Below are positions 52,150 to 62,678 of a stretch of 64,000 nt of DNA, piece after piece. The notes below the pieces were generated by a model. That model had not been told where the DNA came from and searched no databases. It saw nothing but the letters and a program-made list of their open reading frames with translations. Numbering within the stretch: position 1 is the first letter of the stretch; each line of letters begins with the position of its first letter. Both the position numbers and the translations under genes were made by a program. The stretch lies in the NCBI GenBank assembly GCA_963281255.1, contig OY725497.1, positions 2,852,001 through 2,916,000 of the forward strand. Direction: 5' to 3'. The DNA comes from Aphrocallistes beatrix. Lineage: Eukaryota > Porifera > Hexactinellida > Sceptrulophora > Aphrocallistidae.

Positions 52150-52333
52150 AGGGCATGTCTATTTTCTGGAACTGGATCGTCCGGAAAATCTAGGTATCTA
52201 ATTTCCGGGATGGGACGGATAAACTCAGTAATTTCTGCCCCGTCCCGGAAAATAGGTATCTTGACCCATTCCGTCCCGGAAATTAGGTAGCAAGATTTTC
52301 CGGGACGATCCCGTTCAGGAAATTAACATGCTC
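52150..52333. mobile_element. Palindromic MITE with TTTTCCGGGACGATCC arms
   Basis: Left (GGCATGTCTATTTTCTGGAA, GATCGTCCGGAAAATC, TAATTTCCGGGATGGGA) and right halves are inverted copies around about 52235. The CCCGTCCCGGAAAAT unit is repeated inside. No coding capacity. Confidence 0.75.
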
Positions 52334-54461
52334 GTGGAACAATCGTCAACGCTTGGCTATTGAAGAAGTCTTGTATACGGTTCTCCCTCTTTGCTCCTGT
52401 CTCGACTCCAGCGTGATTAAAACGGTGTAGTCAGGCTATCCACAACGTATCAAGATCCACTCCATCACCTCTTCTTCTTCTTCTTATAATCTCTCCACTG
52501 ACATCTAATGAAAAGTCGAGTATGCATTCACGCTGAGGGAGAATGTAGGCAGTGCCTCATCAACCTTTTAATAGCTATGGTTATAAAAGAGTGTTTACTC
52601 AATCTTGAGAAGCAAAATCTGAATATTTAAAGAGATCACAAAAACTACTACAACGTGATTACAAATCTTAACTAAGGCTACAGAGGTATCTGTATAATTA
52701 GAGATTCATAAATATTTCCTATATGTGTTTACAGTGGTGGCCAAAAGTGTAGCATAATGTCCTTTTTGAGTCAAAATTTTAGCAGTTCGAATTGTGTGTA
52801 CAAAACTGAAATAGAATGCTAAACAAACAAAATTACATCAATTTTTGTCGTACAAAATTACTATTACATAAAATTGTTTATTGGGAACTGTTAAATTCGA
52901 ATTTATTGTAGAGAATATTAAGTATGCACAAATTATATAAGAAAAATACACTGATGTCCTAAAGTCAACAAGGATCCCAGTGAATCCCAACCGGATGCAG
53001 GCTATTCAATAATAATAGTTGCACCATGGCTTGCTTAATAAACGGCCGTGTACTCTAAGGTAGAGGCCGCAACTGGCCTGAAGGTTTGACCCGAACCCGG
53101 CCCGGATCGAGACACCCAGGTCCGATCCCAAACGGGCCGGGCTTGTGACCTCTACTCTAGGAGTCCGAATACACGGGAGGGGTTGGACATTTTTGAAGAT
53201 TTGATAGATGGGAGGTGGGGTGGGGGGTTAGAGTAGACGGAAGGGTGGAAAATTAATCACGGTATTACATAGTACTATGTATCAGTTACATAAATGCGTT
53301 CATCCGCATGCAGAAACAAACAATGACTAAATTAAATCCTTTCTATGCGTGTGGTATCCTACAAAGTGCTCTTGACTTCGATCTCTTTCGCACCAAGGAA
53401 TAACAGTAGATTTAGAAAATAGGTAAAGAAAATTGGGAGTTTTATCTCTTATTACCAAGTCAATAAACAAAGAACTTAACAATCTTCAATGTTTTCTAAA
53501 CCTCGCTGTGTCGAAAGATCTATATGATTTTATTAATTCATATACCCTGTATTTTAAATCGAATGCGTGAGAATATTTGATGAAAGCTTGTGCTTTCACA
53601 AAGTTACTGGTGAAACCAGCCTTCACCTCAGCTAATTTCACCACAAGTTCCTCTCAGTCAGCTTCCATTCATTCGAAAACTCGAGAGGAGAACGATTGGC
53701 TAATGGAGAGTTAACTGATATAATGCATTTTGTGTAAGATTAAGAACCCCCTTCATTCACTTTTACCTAATTACCAATGTGTGAAAACAGCTGGTTATCG
53801 TCGGGCAATTCATATTCATATTTTTCCATTGAGCTTTCTCTCTTTCTGCCTGAAATAGGAAGAATTATTTCTTTGGGTATAATTCTGGCGGCCTCAATTA
53901 AACGGTAAATAAAAATATGTAAAGATATCACTGACAGTGTCAGAATACCTTTGTTAATAAAACTGTCAACTACTACATATAATTAATGCTAATCACCAGT
54001 CAGATCCTCCTAGTTCACGATAACAAGTAACTAGTTCCGATGCCTTCTCTAAGCCCAACCTATTCCTCAGTTTGGTTTGTATGAAGCGCTATTGACAGAA
54101 TGTTGATTCTCTATGTTATGCCTAATAAAGTTCATTCACTTAGAATAATGAGGTTTAACCCAGTTTAACCCACAAAAAGGGGTTTCGCCCAGCCCGGTTT
54201 AAACCCAGGTTAACCCAGGGGGTGGGTTAAACCTGACAAACCTGGTCATAATCCTTTCTTCGGTCCGCGTTTAGTGTTTTGAATACTTCTAAGGCTTCCC
54301 CTTTAAACATGTTGCGAGCATTAATTAACAACGCTTTCCTTCCCGCATCTCATCCTTTCGCCAGAGCACAAATCACAAAATGTTCCATGAGAACCGCTCT
54401 CTGCTTCCAATATGATGCGAAGTATGTAATACCATATAATTATGTTAATACAATTTAGAGC
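52334..54461. other. Intergenic with small palindromic repeats, no gene
   Basis: Holds a (TTC)n tract at 52479-52494, a GC-rich palindromic piece at 53065-53160 (GTAGAGGCCGCAACTGG with GTGACCTCTAC; CCGGCCCGG inside), and a short AGGTTTAACCCA / GGGTTAAACCT palindrome at 54150-54235. A GAAAGCTTGTGCTTTC hairpin lies near 53583. No long frame. Confidence 0.45.
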
Positions 54462-54799
54462 AGTGGCGGGCAACCTTAATCCTTAAGCGGGCCCCAAATC
54501 TGTCAGTTCTTGTTACGGTCACATCACCATGGCCGTAGCAAGAACTGACATTAGAAACCTACAAGTATATGGAAGCAATGTAACAACTAAAATTATACTT
54601 AAAAGCAAAAATAAAGTAAAATAAATTGAATCATTATATAATGATTATAGAAAATATATTGATATTTAGCATCAATTTCACACCAAATTAGGCGGGCTTA
54701 TTTTGTATTACAATCACTAACACGCGGGCCCCACAATAGAGTTTGAAGAGTCGCGGGCCATCAAATTTAGTTTCGCGGGCCCCAGGTTGCCCACCGCTG
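54462..54799. mobile_element. hAT MITE, 338 bp, perfect 8-bp target duplication
   Basis: Ends CAGTGGCGGGCAACCTTAAT and CCAGGTTGCCCACCGCTG are inverted. ATTTAGAG lies exactly at both borders (54454-54461 and 54800-54807). GCGGGCCCCA motifs recur in the right half. It sits about 150 bases downstream of the E2-like gene. Confidence 0.92.
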
Positions 54800-54873
54800 A
54801 TTTAGAGAATAGCTACACGTATTAGGCTTAATTAATTTACACATACATCTTCGGAGAAAACTCTAGTCTCGAT

Positions 54874-54879
54874 TTTATT
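54874..54879 (-). promoter_or_regulatory. Poly(A) signal of E2-like gene
   Basis: AATAAA on the minus strand, about 75 bases past the stop codon at 54954. Confidence 0.5.
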
Positions 54880-54953
54880 CTTGCATATTGAGAAGTTTTT
54901 TTAAAAATTTAATGATACAAAACATCTGCATACATCTCTGCTAGCATAGCATC

Positions 54954-55409
54954 TTAAAATAGCCTTGAGGCAAATTTTCTAGTCCAATCCATTGCATTAT
55001 TGTCATACATCTCTCGATCTGTTTTGTAGATTTCGGCGATCTCTGGTTCCAATGGATCGTCTGGATTCGGATCAGTGAGGAAAGAAGTTATTGAGAGGAG
55101 TAATGTTCCAATTGTGAGTGCTGGACACCATTTCTGATCCAATATATCGAGAGAAATGACCCCTTCTCTGCTGATGTTGGGATGATATATGGGCGTAGAG
55201 AACTTAACTTTTGGCGGTTTGAATGGGTAGGTAGGTGGGATTTTGATATCTAGGTAGAATACCCCTCCATCATACGGAGAATCTCTCGGACCGTTAATGC
55301 AGCCTACCCATAAGAAAAGGTTCTCATCTTCCAATGGCTGAGCAGTACACACATCTAAGGGATCTTCTAAAATTCTCTTAAACTCGATTCGGATCCGTTC
55401 TAATGTCAT
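54954..55409 (-). CDS. UBE2D-like ubiquitin-conjugating fold with Ser at the catalytic Cys position
   Basis: 151-residue single-exon UBC domain, closest in pattern to UBE2D: RIRIEFKRILEDP at the N-terminus, GP.DSPYDGGVFYLDI, P..YPFKPPKVKFST.IYHPNI, then LDIL..KW.PALTI and DPNPDDPLEPEIAEIYKTDR. UBE2D enzymes accept ubiquitin from E1 on a cysteine in GSICLDIL and pass it on with E3s. Here that site reads GVISLDIL: residue 86 is Ser, codon TCT at 55154-55152, one base from TGT. The HPN motif (76-78) and the rest of the fold are intact, and a new Cys95 appears in KWCPAL. The protein therefore cannot form the normal thioester. It could be a UEV-like regulator, or a dominant binder of E1/E3 forming an oxyester. 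Open frame, good start and poly(A) signal argue against a dead pseudogene, though a recent one is possible. Confidence 0.9.
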   Translation of the reverse strand: MTLERIRIEFKRILEDPLDVCTAQPLEDENLFLWVGCINGPRDSPYDGGVFYLDIKIPPTYPFKPPKVKFSTPIYHPNISREGVISLDILDQKWCPALTIGTLLLSITSFLTDPNPDDPLEPEIAEIYKTDREMYDNNAMDWTRKFASRLF

Positions 55410-56040
55410 TACTAAAATATCTGGCTAAAAATCTTTTTAATTACTTATGTATTTTGGGAAATACACTATATTTATAGCTAATTTGCCGAAGATCAATACT
55501 TTAGCACCATTATATATTTGGTAGCACTGGCTAAATTTAGGATACTTAATTAGTATACTAAACAGTTTCTAATTTGCTTGTGAATCATCATTTAAAACGA
55601 ATCTAAAAAGTTGAGTGTAGAAGGATATTATAAAAAATCATTTCAATTTGAGTTATACCTAGCAATTGTTTAATTAATGAACAAGAAAGTTAGAAACTGT
55701 TTGTATAATTAAGTATCCAAATTCAATCAATGCTACTAAAAATAGAAATTCCGGCATCGAGGTTAATAGCATACATAATTATTGCATACATAATTCCAGG
55801 TTTTGGTGTTCTAAATATGTAACTATGGTGTTTGGAAATTTATGCTATTGATCTATCAAATGTAGAACTGATGTTTGTTATGAATTGCTATATTGGGTTG
55901 TTATTAATTGTGGAGTCTAATCTCCTGAATGATTTAGTAGGTTTCTTCTTCTTAATTAATAAAATAAATTATTATACTGTCGACCACAAGCATATGAAAA
56001 TATATTATTTTGTTGTTTTTTAACAAGTAATATTACGAAT
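55410..56040. other. Intergenic, AT-rich
   Basis: Upstream of the E2-like start. An inverted pair, GATACTTAATTA(G/T)TATAC near 55542 and GTATAATTAAGTATCC near 55703 with TTTCTAA.TTG beside each, suggests a MITE of about 190 bp (55525-55745). No gene. Confidence 0.4.
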
Positions 56041-56313
56041 ATGGCGGAATTTGCAAGGTTACATCTGTCCAAGGAACTATATAATCTTAAAATCATGAGA
56101 ACATATTTTAACATATACTATCAACTACTTAACATGGCTGCGAAAGAAGATATTAAATTTAGAGACTTTGAAGGGTTCAAAATTTGGACTCAAATATACC
56201 AAATGCTCTTAACTCTATACCAGCAACATCAGTTGAAGCAGAACGAGTTTTTCCTCATCTGCATATCTGTGCAATATATTTAGAACAAGATGAGGAGACA
56301 AAACACTGGACAC
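56041..56313 (+). pseudogene. hAT transposase C-terminal remnant
   Basis: A frame from 56041 (MAEFARLHLSKELYNLKI) runs to about 56200; after a one-base shift the sequence reads IPNALNSIPATSVEAERVF, the conserved IPATS.E.ERVFS signature of the hAT dimerisation domain. A MITE (56314-56579) then interrupts it. Stops and frameshift make it inactive. Confidence 0.7.
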
Positions 56314-56579
56314 CATAGGCGTCGTAACCCACCCGGTTACCCGGCAATTGCCGGGCGGCCCAGAGTGAATGCCGGGTACTACTCGGTAAAAGCTTAGTGC
56401 TATTATGTACTGGTAATTGGCTGTTACTAATTCCTCATGTAGATCAAGGGTTCACGGCCCATTTGGCTGACGGTAACGCTGGATCAGCTGAAGATACGGC
56501 CCGATTAACTGACTGAATGGTCCTGGATTATTGTGGCCGGGCAGTCCAAGGGTAGGAAATAAAGTTTACGACGCCTATG
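56314..56579. mobile_element. hAT MITE, 266 bp, perfect 8-bp target duplication
   Basis: Ends CATAGGCGTCGTAA and TTACGACGCCTATG are perfect 14-bp inverted repeats. CTGGACAC is duplicated exactly (56306-56313 and 56580-56587). Internal motifs are CCCGG(C/T)AATTGCCGGGCGGC and GGCCGGGCAG. It is inserted in the older hAT transposase remnant. Confidence 0.93.
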
Positions 56580-56958
56580 CTGGACACTTACTTTTATCCG
56601 AAACAATACTAAGAAATATAAATAATATCATTAGTTCACTCATTCATTACTCATTCATTATTCATTCATTCATTCTATCATATTCATACATCATGATAAT
56701 AGAAATAAAGTAATACTACCGCTACTAATCAATTTTTTCTTAGATTGCAATAAGTAACTTCATAATCATGGGGTAAGGTGTTTTAAACACTTGGAATAAA
56801 ACAAAATTACCCCATTATGAAAACCTTTTGGAATCTCTATTTAGTTCCGCACAACTAAATAACCTAAAAGAGTTCCTCCGTTCCAGAGAGGCCACAGAAC
56901 CTCTCTCAGCGGCCCTGTCTATAGAAATATTCCCAAAGTTCCCTAAGCGAGGATTCAT
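56580..56958. other. Intergenic downstream of TMCC gene, (ATTC)n tract
   Basis: An ATTC-rich tract at 56636-56690 and no gene. Confidence 0.5.
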
Positions 56959-59900
56959 TCAGAGAGTATAAATATAATTTACCATTCTTGCCATTAATGC
57001 AGCCACAAGTTCAAATATTCTGAATCCGTTATTCAGCACTCCATAAGTAATACACATCACACAAATGATAATGGACAAAAATAAAAAAGACCGAATTTTA
57101 TGATCCCGGAATTGTGAAACAACTTTGACAGTTGTCATCGCCAAAATACTTAAAAGCAATACTATGACATTTAACACCTTGAAAAGTAAAGAGCGGAAAA
57201 ATCCACTTCCGTTCGGCGCAAATAACTGTGAAGCAGACTCTTGCATATTCGAGCGAACTTCAAGTTCTATCAATTTACGCTGTAAGGCATCTTGCCCCTC
57301 TTCTAGGTCTTGCACCCTGGCTACTGAGTCGTATTGGACTTGTTGTAGTTGCTGCTTCAGTTCTTGGACCTCGTTATGATGCATCTCAGTGAAATCGGTC
57401 AATGTTCGTTCTATATTAGCAATGCGTGCCTGGAAATCAGTCAACTTTACCTCAAAATCCTAAATTATAGGCATACCAATAGAATAGTATATTTACCAAA
57501 TATTAAACATTTAAACGAGCAGAAATAATAGTGAATGGTGTCTTAACCTGAGTCGGACTAGGAATTTTGCTAAGTCATTTTGGGCGGGGAAACCATAAAA
57601 GTGTGGGTATATTCTATAAATAGAATTGACCCCAAGGCTAGACCGGGGGTATAAGCGACATAATAATTAAGAGAAAAGTAAATGGAATAGAAAAATAATA
57701 TCCAGAAACCAATTATGATCTTGTGATTAAGATCATGGCACTTCAAGGATTTGAGGAAACGAAAACAAATTCGATTCACATTGAACTTGAAGGCATTGGT
57801 GCCGAACCCGGGGGCTCAAGCCCCCCCCTGGAATCGAAGATGGCCCATAGACGGAATACAAATTTTAGGGCTGAGCCCCCCCCTAGAACGCCAAAATTAC
57901 CCATATATTTCGAAAAGTTCGGCGCCTGCTTGAAGGCACATCATATACGTATTTATGTATGTATAAATAACTGGTGAGCACTAAAATTTTGGTATTAACT
58001 GGAAATATTAGTGTAACTATGCCCGAAGTATGTTAAAACTTGGTGAATCGTTGCAAATGGTCCATAGTCAGCAGATTTTCTAATATTTATTTTGATGCTT
58101 GAGAACAGCAGTTGGACTACTAAAATCCCACCTCTTTGATTGACTTACGGATCTTTGTTTCGACATTCTAAAAGATTTAAAGACCCGGAACTAGAAAGTG
58201 CCAACCATATTGGAAGCAGCCACAGGCATATGGCCTAGACAATCTACTCATTCCGGGTGAAAAAGCAACATGGGATATACCTCTTCCCTTACAAACCATT
58301 CAGATTTCGTACCAGCCAAGACCTTGCAATCCAAATTATGCTAAAGCTATCCAACGCCCGAATGAGTATGATGTTCCTTAAAACCTTACTGCAAACCAGA
58401 ATTCGCCATCACTGTTAACAGCCAAAAATTATAAATCGGGCCCGATCACGCAATCGTATGCCTCCGCCATCCGAGAACGCCAAGCCCAAGTTACAAGACC
58501 ACCAAAAGACGGAACCACGGGCAACGCTCCATTTTGACAAACAAAAACAGAAAATATAATAACAATCTTACAACAACAACGACAACAATGCCAACCAAAA
58601 CGCTACAAGATAACAACAAGAATACCTTCAAATCTTCTTTGGACAATAATATTTTATAATTCACAGTTTGGAGTAAGGTCATACATTCATTACCCCATTG
58701 GGGTAATTACCCTGGGGTTGGGAACCTCTGGTCGAGCTAATCCGCCCTATCTCGGCATGGGCTCCCCTCAGCCTATGGGCCCGGGGCAGTGCCCCGACTG
58801 CCCCCCCCACTCGTAGGCACTGACTTCAGTTGACTTTGTCAACTATAAAGGTCTTCACTATCTAAATTACCTGATAATGCACTAAAAGCTGTACGGGATC
58901 TCGGGACAGCAACACTATACAGAATACGGGTAACCAGCGTAACAACAACCATAATAGTCTATCTAATTGCCGCCAGGAATATAGCGGATCAAATTACCAA
59001 CAGCACAATAACAACACCAATAATCAACAACGTAATAACAATAACAACACAAGAACCAAAGAAATAACCAACAGCAAAACAACAATTATGTATTCCATTT
59101 TGATAGAAAATGCTTATTCATCATGTGTGATGACGTTATTGTCACCTTTTTTTAATTTTTAATTTAACCTATTTACCCATTGTTTAATGAAAGTAATCAA
59201 TATTAGGCGCCCGTAGGAGGCCTCTGATTTTTTGATATCTCCAGGCGCCCGCGGACACGAAGTGTTCGCAGCCGCGCTACGCAAGTCCGCGCTTGTATAA
59301 TATATAATACGAGTTCTAACAATATGGATAGAACAACTTAACAGAAACTTACCCCAGTTTTCTTCTCTACTTGGCCATGGCCGGCCTTCACCTCCCTCAG
59401 GTCTCCTTTAAGTCGTTCTAAGTCCGATTTTATTGCGTCTAAGTTCTTATCCATGTCTTGTGACTGAAACACTAAGTTATGCAGATTGCGATTGTGTATG
59501 TATCTCAGGTGAGGAAACTCATCTTCTGAATTGTTCTCGCTAGGTATGAAGGATCCTCTCTCATTTGATATTTCACTTGCCTCACTCGGTGTTAGGCCTC
59601 CTCGGGTGCTACTCTTGTTACGAATCATACGGGAGAAATGTCTATAGGCATCGCTCTCTCGGAATGCGTTCCGTGGTTTCAGTATCAAGTCGGTTAGTTT
59701 AGAGTTTCGCGTGAGATCCGTGTCTGACGTGTTGTGGTTGCGATATGAGATGTTGTCATCAGAGTTGATATCTTGTTCGAAGGGAGAAGTGGGAGTCAGG
59801 AATACGGTGGGATTATTAGAACCATCATGTATGATGTGATACTTGTCAGTGGCGGAGATGACCGAATTAATGTGTCCTACGCTCACAGGTGGCACTTCGT

Positions 59901-60632
59901 GAATGGAGTCTCTAGGATAATATTAATTATTATACACAACACTTATTACAGTAGAACTCGGATAAGACGTACCCTTCGGGAAGGAATTATTAGTATGCAC
60001 TATCCGTAGTAACGAATTGTTACCCAAGAATGGGGAACGTCTTGTTTATTCAGAAAAATTTACAATTATTAGATTTTTCATTATTAGATCTATATTGTGG
60101 TAGTATTGTTACGGTGTCTTCTGCTGCAGTGATCTAGTCTAAAACCAAATTTCACTCCCAATTCTATTGAAAATTGCTCACCTGACTTATTTGCAGTTAA
60201 AATATTGTAACAGCATTATCGCCTAATTTTCTAAATACTAAAAATCAGTATTTTACGAATAAGAGATTGAAATAAATTTGGAGATGGAAGCACACTCCCA
60301 TCCTGTCTGTGAGGGGACTTAAGTCTATTTTATTTTGGGGGTTCCCGGGTTCTAGTTATTAATTCATGAGTAAATCATCGCTGTATAGAAAATCCCTTGA
60401 AAAACAGCAGTAAAGACCTGTGAGTGGCAGGTTTCAATCTGATATCGTCTGAAGAATATCTTTTCTTAGCCTTCTTCAACGAGATATGGCGCTGTGTAGG
60501 TCTTTTGTTCCGTTCAGACCTGGGAGTATTGTTGGAAGGATGCCGTATCGTATTTGTTAGATTGAAATCTTGAGCCAAGTTGCTATCAATCTTAGAGGGA
60601 GATGATTTTATTTTCGATGGGAGATCTGTCAT
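56959..60632 (-). CDS. TMCC family coiled-coil ER membrane protein, three exons
   Basis: Exons 60632-60418, 59911-59353 and 57459-56959 join in frame (215 + 559 + 501 = 1275 bases, 424 residues). Splice sites are AG/GTCTTT (weak), CCTAG/A, GGG/GTAAGT and TTAG/GAT. TMCC proteins sit in the endoplasmic reticulum and, in vertebrates, at ER-endosome contact sites. Exon 1 is basic and Ser/Pro-rich. Exon 2 is polar and ends in a coiled coil (NLDAIKSDLERLKGDLREVK). Exon 3 carries the family core: IANIERTLTDFTEMHHNEVQ then ELKQQLQ and ARVQDLEEGQDALQRKLIEL, which track the TMCC pattern LTELHQNEI.NLKQEL...ARDIQEALE.CQ..I..ME. Two membrane spans follow (VLNVIVLLLSILAM and FLFLSIIICVMCITYGVL), with a short C-terminal tail. 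Intron 2 is about 1.9 kb and holds repeats; intron 1 holds a MITE fragment. A further 5' exon is possible. Confidence 0.83.
57780..57935. repeat. Dispersed GC-rich repeat in TMCC intron 2
   Basis: GGTGCCGAACCCGGGGGCTC, GAAGATGGCCCATAGACGG and AGTTCGGCGCC relate to sequences at 39790-39915 and 46425-46465. Probably a small non-autonomous element. Confidence 0.5.
58540..59095. repeat. AAC-rich low-complexity stretch in TMCC intron 2
   Basis: AACAAC, CAACAA and AATAACAA motifs dominate, interrupted by a GC-rich piece at about 58690-58820. Read on the plus strand it gives Asn/Gln-rich frames with stops; a decayed retroelement gag tail is conceivable but not supported. Confidence 0.6.
59100..59295 (+). 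mobile_element. Helitron-like 3' fragment (family A) in TMCC intron 2
   Basis: Contains TGATGACGTTATTGTCACC, AGGCGCCCGCGGACACG, GCCGCGCTACGCAAGTCCGC and terminal CTTG before T. Confidence 0.65.
59949..60010. mobile_element. Pogo-like MITE fragment (family C) in TMCC intron 1
   Basis: CAGTAGAACTCGGATAAGAC then GTACCCTTCGGGAAGG; only the left end is intact. Confidence 0.65.
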
Positions 60633-60869
60633 TTGCTTAGCAATATCAGCTAATAGAAATAAAATGTATCATGCATATCCACCAAAATTACTCTCCCTGA
60701 AATTCTAAAAATTAAGGTTGAAACGAATATTCGAAATCGTAACGAACAAATTTTTTTCTAATGAATATCCGAATATTCGCTCGTTTTGATGATTTCGGAC
60801 GGGACTGTTCATTAGTGACCGCTATAGACAGGTGACCGTTATAGCAGGTTGGCCTATTATATATATACA

Positions 60870-60911
<42 letters not shown>

Positions 60912-61009
60912 TGGGACGACATAATTAGTTAGAATTTTTGTTTTTGCTAGAAAACAAAGTACAATCATTCAATAAGTTATGGTCATAGACGAAATCAATT
61001 TTATTTATA
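60633..61009. other. Upstream of TMCC gene; AT microsatellite
   Basis: 60860-60905 is an (AT)n tract with one CAG interruption. CGAATATTCG palindromes near 60727 and 60770 flank a short repeat. No gene. Confidence 0.5.
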
Positions 61010-61219
61010 CAAGCGCGACTTGCGGACACTTTTTGCAGACGTGTGAAAATTTCGCTTAGATCTTAGAACTTAATCGTAGTCATATCATTTGACACCTGCA
61101 TGCCAATTTTCATATCTCAATGACTTCCCAATTCTTCAATCAATTCGGACAAACACAAAAAAAAATTTTAATATATAAGATATATTTACACAAACATTAA
61201 TCGAGTTTAAATAGTACGG
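61010..61219 (-). mobile_element. Helitron-like deletion derivative, 210 bp, both ends
   Basis: Minus strand: begins TCCGTACTATTTAAACTCGA at 61219 and ends CGCGCTTG at 61010, with A before and T after on the element strand. The centre shares GAATTGATTGAAGAATTGG and the AAATTTTCACAC motif with the element at 14136-14480. Confidence 0.75.
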
Positions 61220-61910
61220 ATAATTTCTTAGTCTCTACAATTTATATCTTGTTCCAGGCAAAAAAGTTGTATGGATTTTTTTGCCAAGCATTTACTTGCT
61301 ACTTTATTTTTTCCTCCATTTAGTTTTAGTTTTCCTACTTCTTTTTGACCTGCATTTAGTTGGGATCGGGTGACCAATTATTGATCGTGTAGTGTAAGAC
61401 CGAAACGAGTTTGCATCGAGCGATTTATAGAAATAGTTATGCATTTCAAAATCAGAATTTTCTTAATGTTAACCATGTCCACTTTCTCAAGGTGCCGGGA
61501 AAATTTACTCGCTACTTTTTTTGCCCGCCATCCAGAAAATTTACTTGCTACCTTTTTTTCCTCCAAAAATAAAAGGTAGTAAGTAGCAAGTAAATCCCTG
61601 TTTTGAGATTTATGGTTTAAACATGAAATTTTAGTTTCCACAGCAACGTAGGAATGCTTAGTTATTCCAATCAAAATTTTCAAATTTTTTGATTGGAATA
61701 ACTAACCATTCCTACGTTGCTATGGAAACAGTTGCCACTGCTATGATGTTTGTATATGGTAATTATACATTTCAAAGGTCTATCATATACGGTTTTAGAT
61801 TTATCGCTCTAATGAAACTTTGAACTGCGTAAAACTGGCCTTCTATTTTTCTTGCCTTCTCGGTAGCATACACGGCCGTGCAATAAGTAGGCCATGGACA
61901 AGGTTAACCG
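61220..61910. other. Intergenic repeats; hairpin at 61635-61735
   Basis: TTTACT(T/C)GCTAC plus TTTTTT motifs recur at 61290, 61507 and 61542, with complements near 61575. At 61635-61735, CAGCAACGTAGGAATGCTTA and its complement TACGTTGCTATGG side form a strong palindrome centred near 61685 (arms about 45 bp). No gene. Confidence 0.6.
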
Positions 61911-62088
61911 CAGGGCCGTGCCAGTAATGCAAACTGACCAGGTCAAACCTGGCCGAATTTTTCCAGACCAGGTTTTGACCAGGTTCTGATTAGGTTCACC
62001 TGGTCCAGGATCTGGCCAGGCTCTGACCAAGTCAACCGGTAATATCCTTACTATTAAAACTCGATTAATGTTTGTTTGTTTGTTTGTT

Positions 62089-62119
<31 letters not shown>

Positions 62120-62611
62120 CTGTAACGAATTGATTGAAGAAACTGACGAGCACAGAAAGCTGATTTTTGGCTATGGCTCCACTAAGTTCTGAGCTCAGAC
62201 GAAAATGTCGACTCATCATGGAATTATGACGTCATTGTCACATTTTTTAAAAAAAAAAGTTAAGCAATACAGTTATTCGAGCATAACTCAGCCATTATAG
62301 GAGATATCATATAAGGCTGAAATTTTAATAGATTATGTATATTAATATATCTCACATATGACGCAACTATCATCAAAAAATGATGACTCATCACTCTGTT
62401 ATAACGTCATCATTACGCATCAAAAATTTTAAAAATTGACAAATTTGGTGATTTTTCGTGCGATATAGATTATAACAGTAGTACAGGCGTGTTTAGGGAT
62501 GTTATCACCCTTATAATTAATCAATGTGACCCAAGTCATGACTCAGGGGAGCACTGATGCTCTATAATTAGGTTTGACCTGAGCAGATAAAAACAGGCTC
62601 GCACGGCCCTG
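61911..62611. mobile_element. MITE with CAGGGCCGTGC termini, split by a Helitron-like element
   Basis: CAGGGCCGTGCC at 61911 and GCACGGCCCTG ending at 62611 are 11-bp inverted ends; GGTCAAACCT occurs near both ends in opposite directions. The left half has several ACCAGGT/CCTGG motifs. The middle is the Helitron-like copy at 62045-62533. No clear target duplication. Confidence 0.6.
62045..62533 (+). mobile_element. Helitron-like element (family A), 3' tail missing
   Basis: Starts TCCTTACTATTAAAACTCGA after an A, contains (TTTG)n and (AT)n tracts, then follows the reference copy block by block up to TTAATCAATGTGACCC, where the GC-rich 3' tail is absent. Confidence 0.8.
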
Positions 62612-62678
62612 TAATGGCATATCTGTTTCCCCCCACCGCCCCTGACTTTGCAGATATTTTTTGTGATATCTCCTTCAG

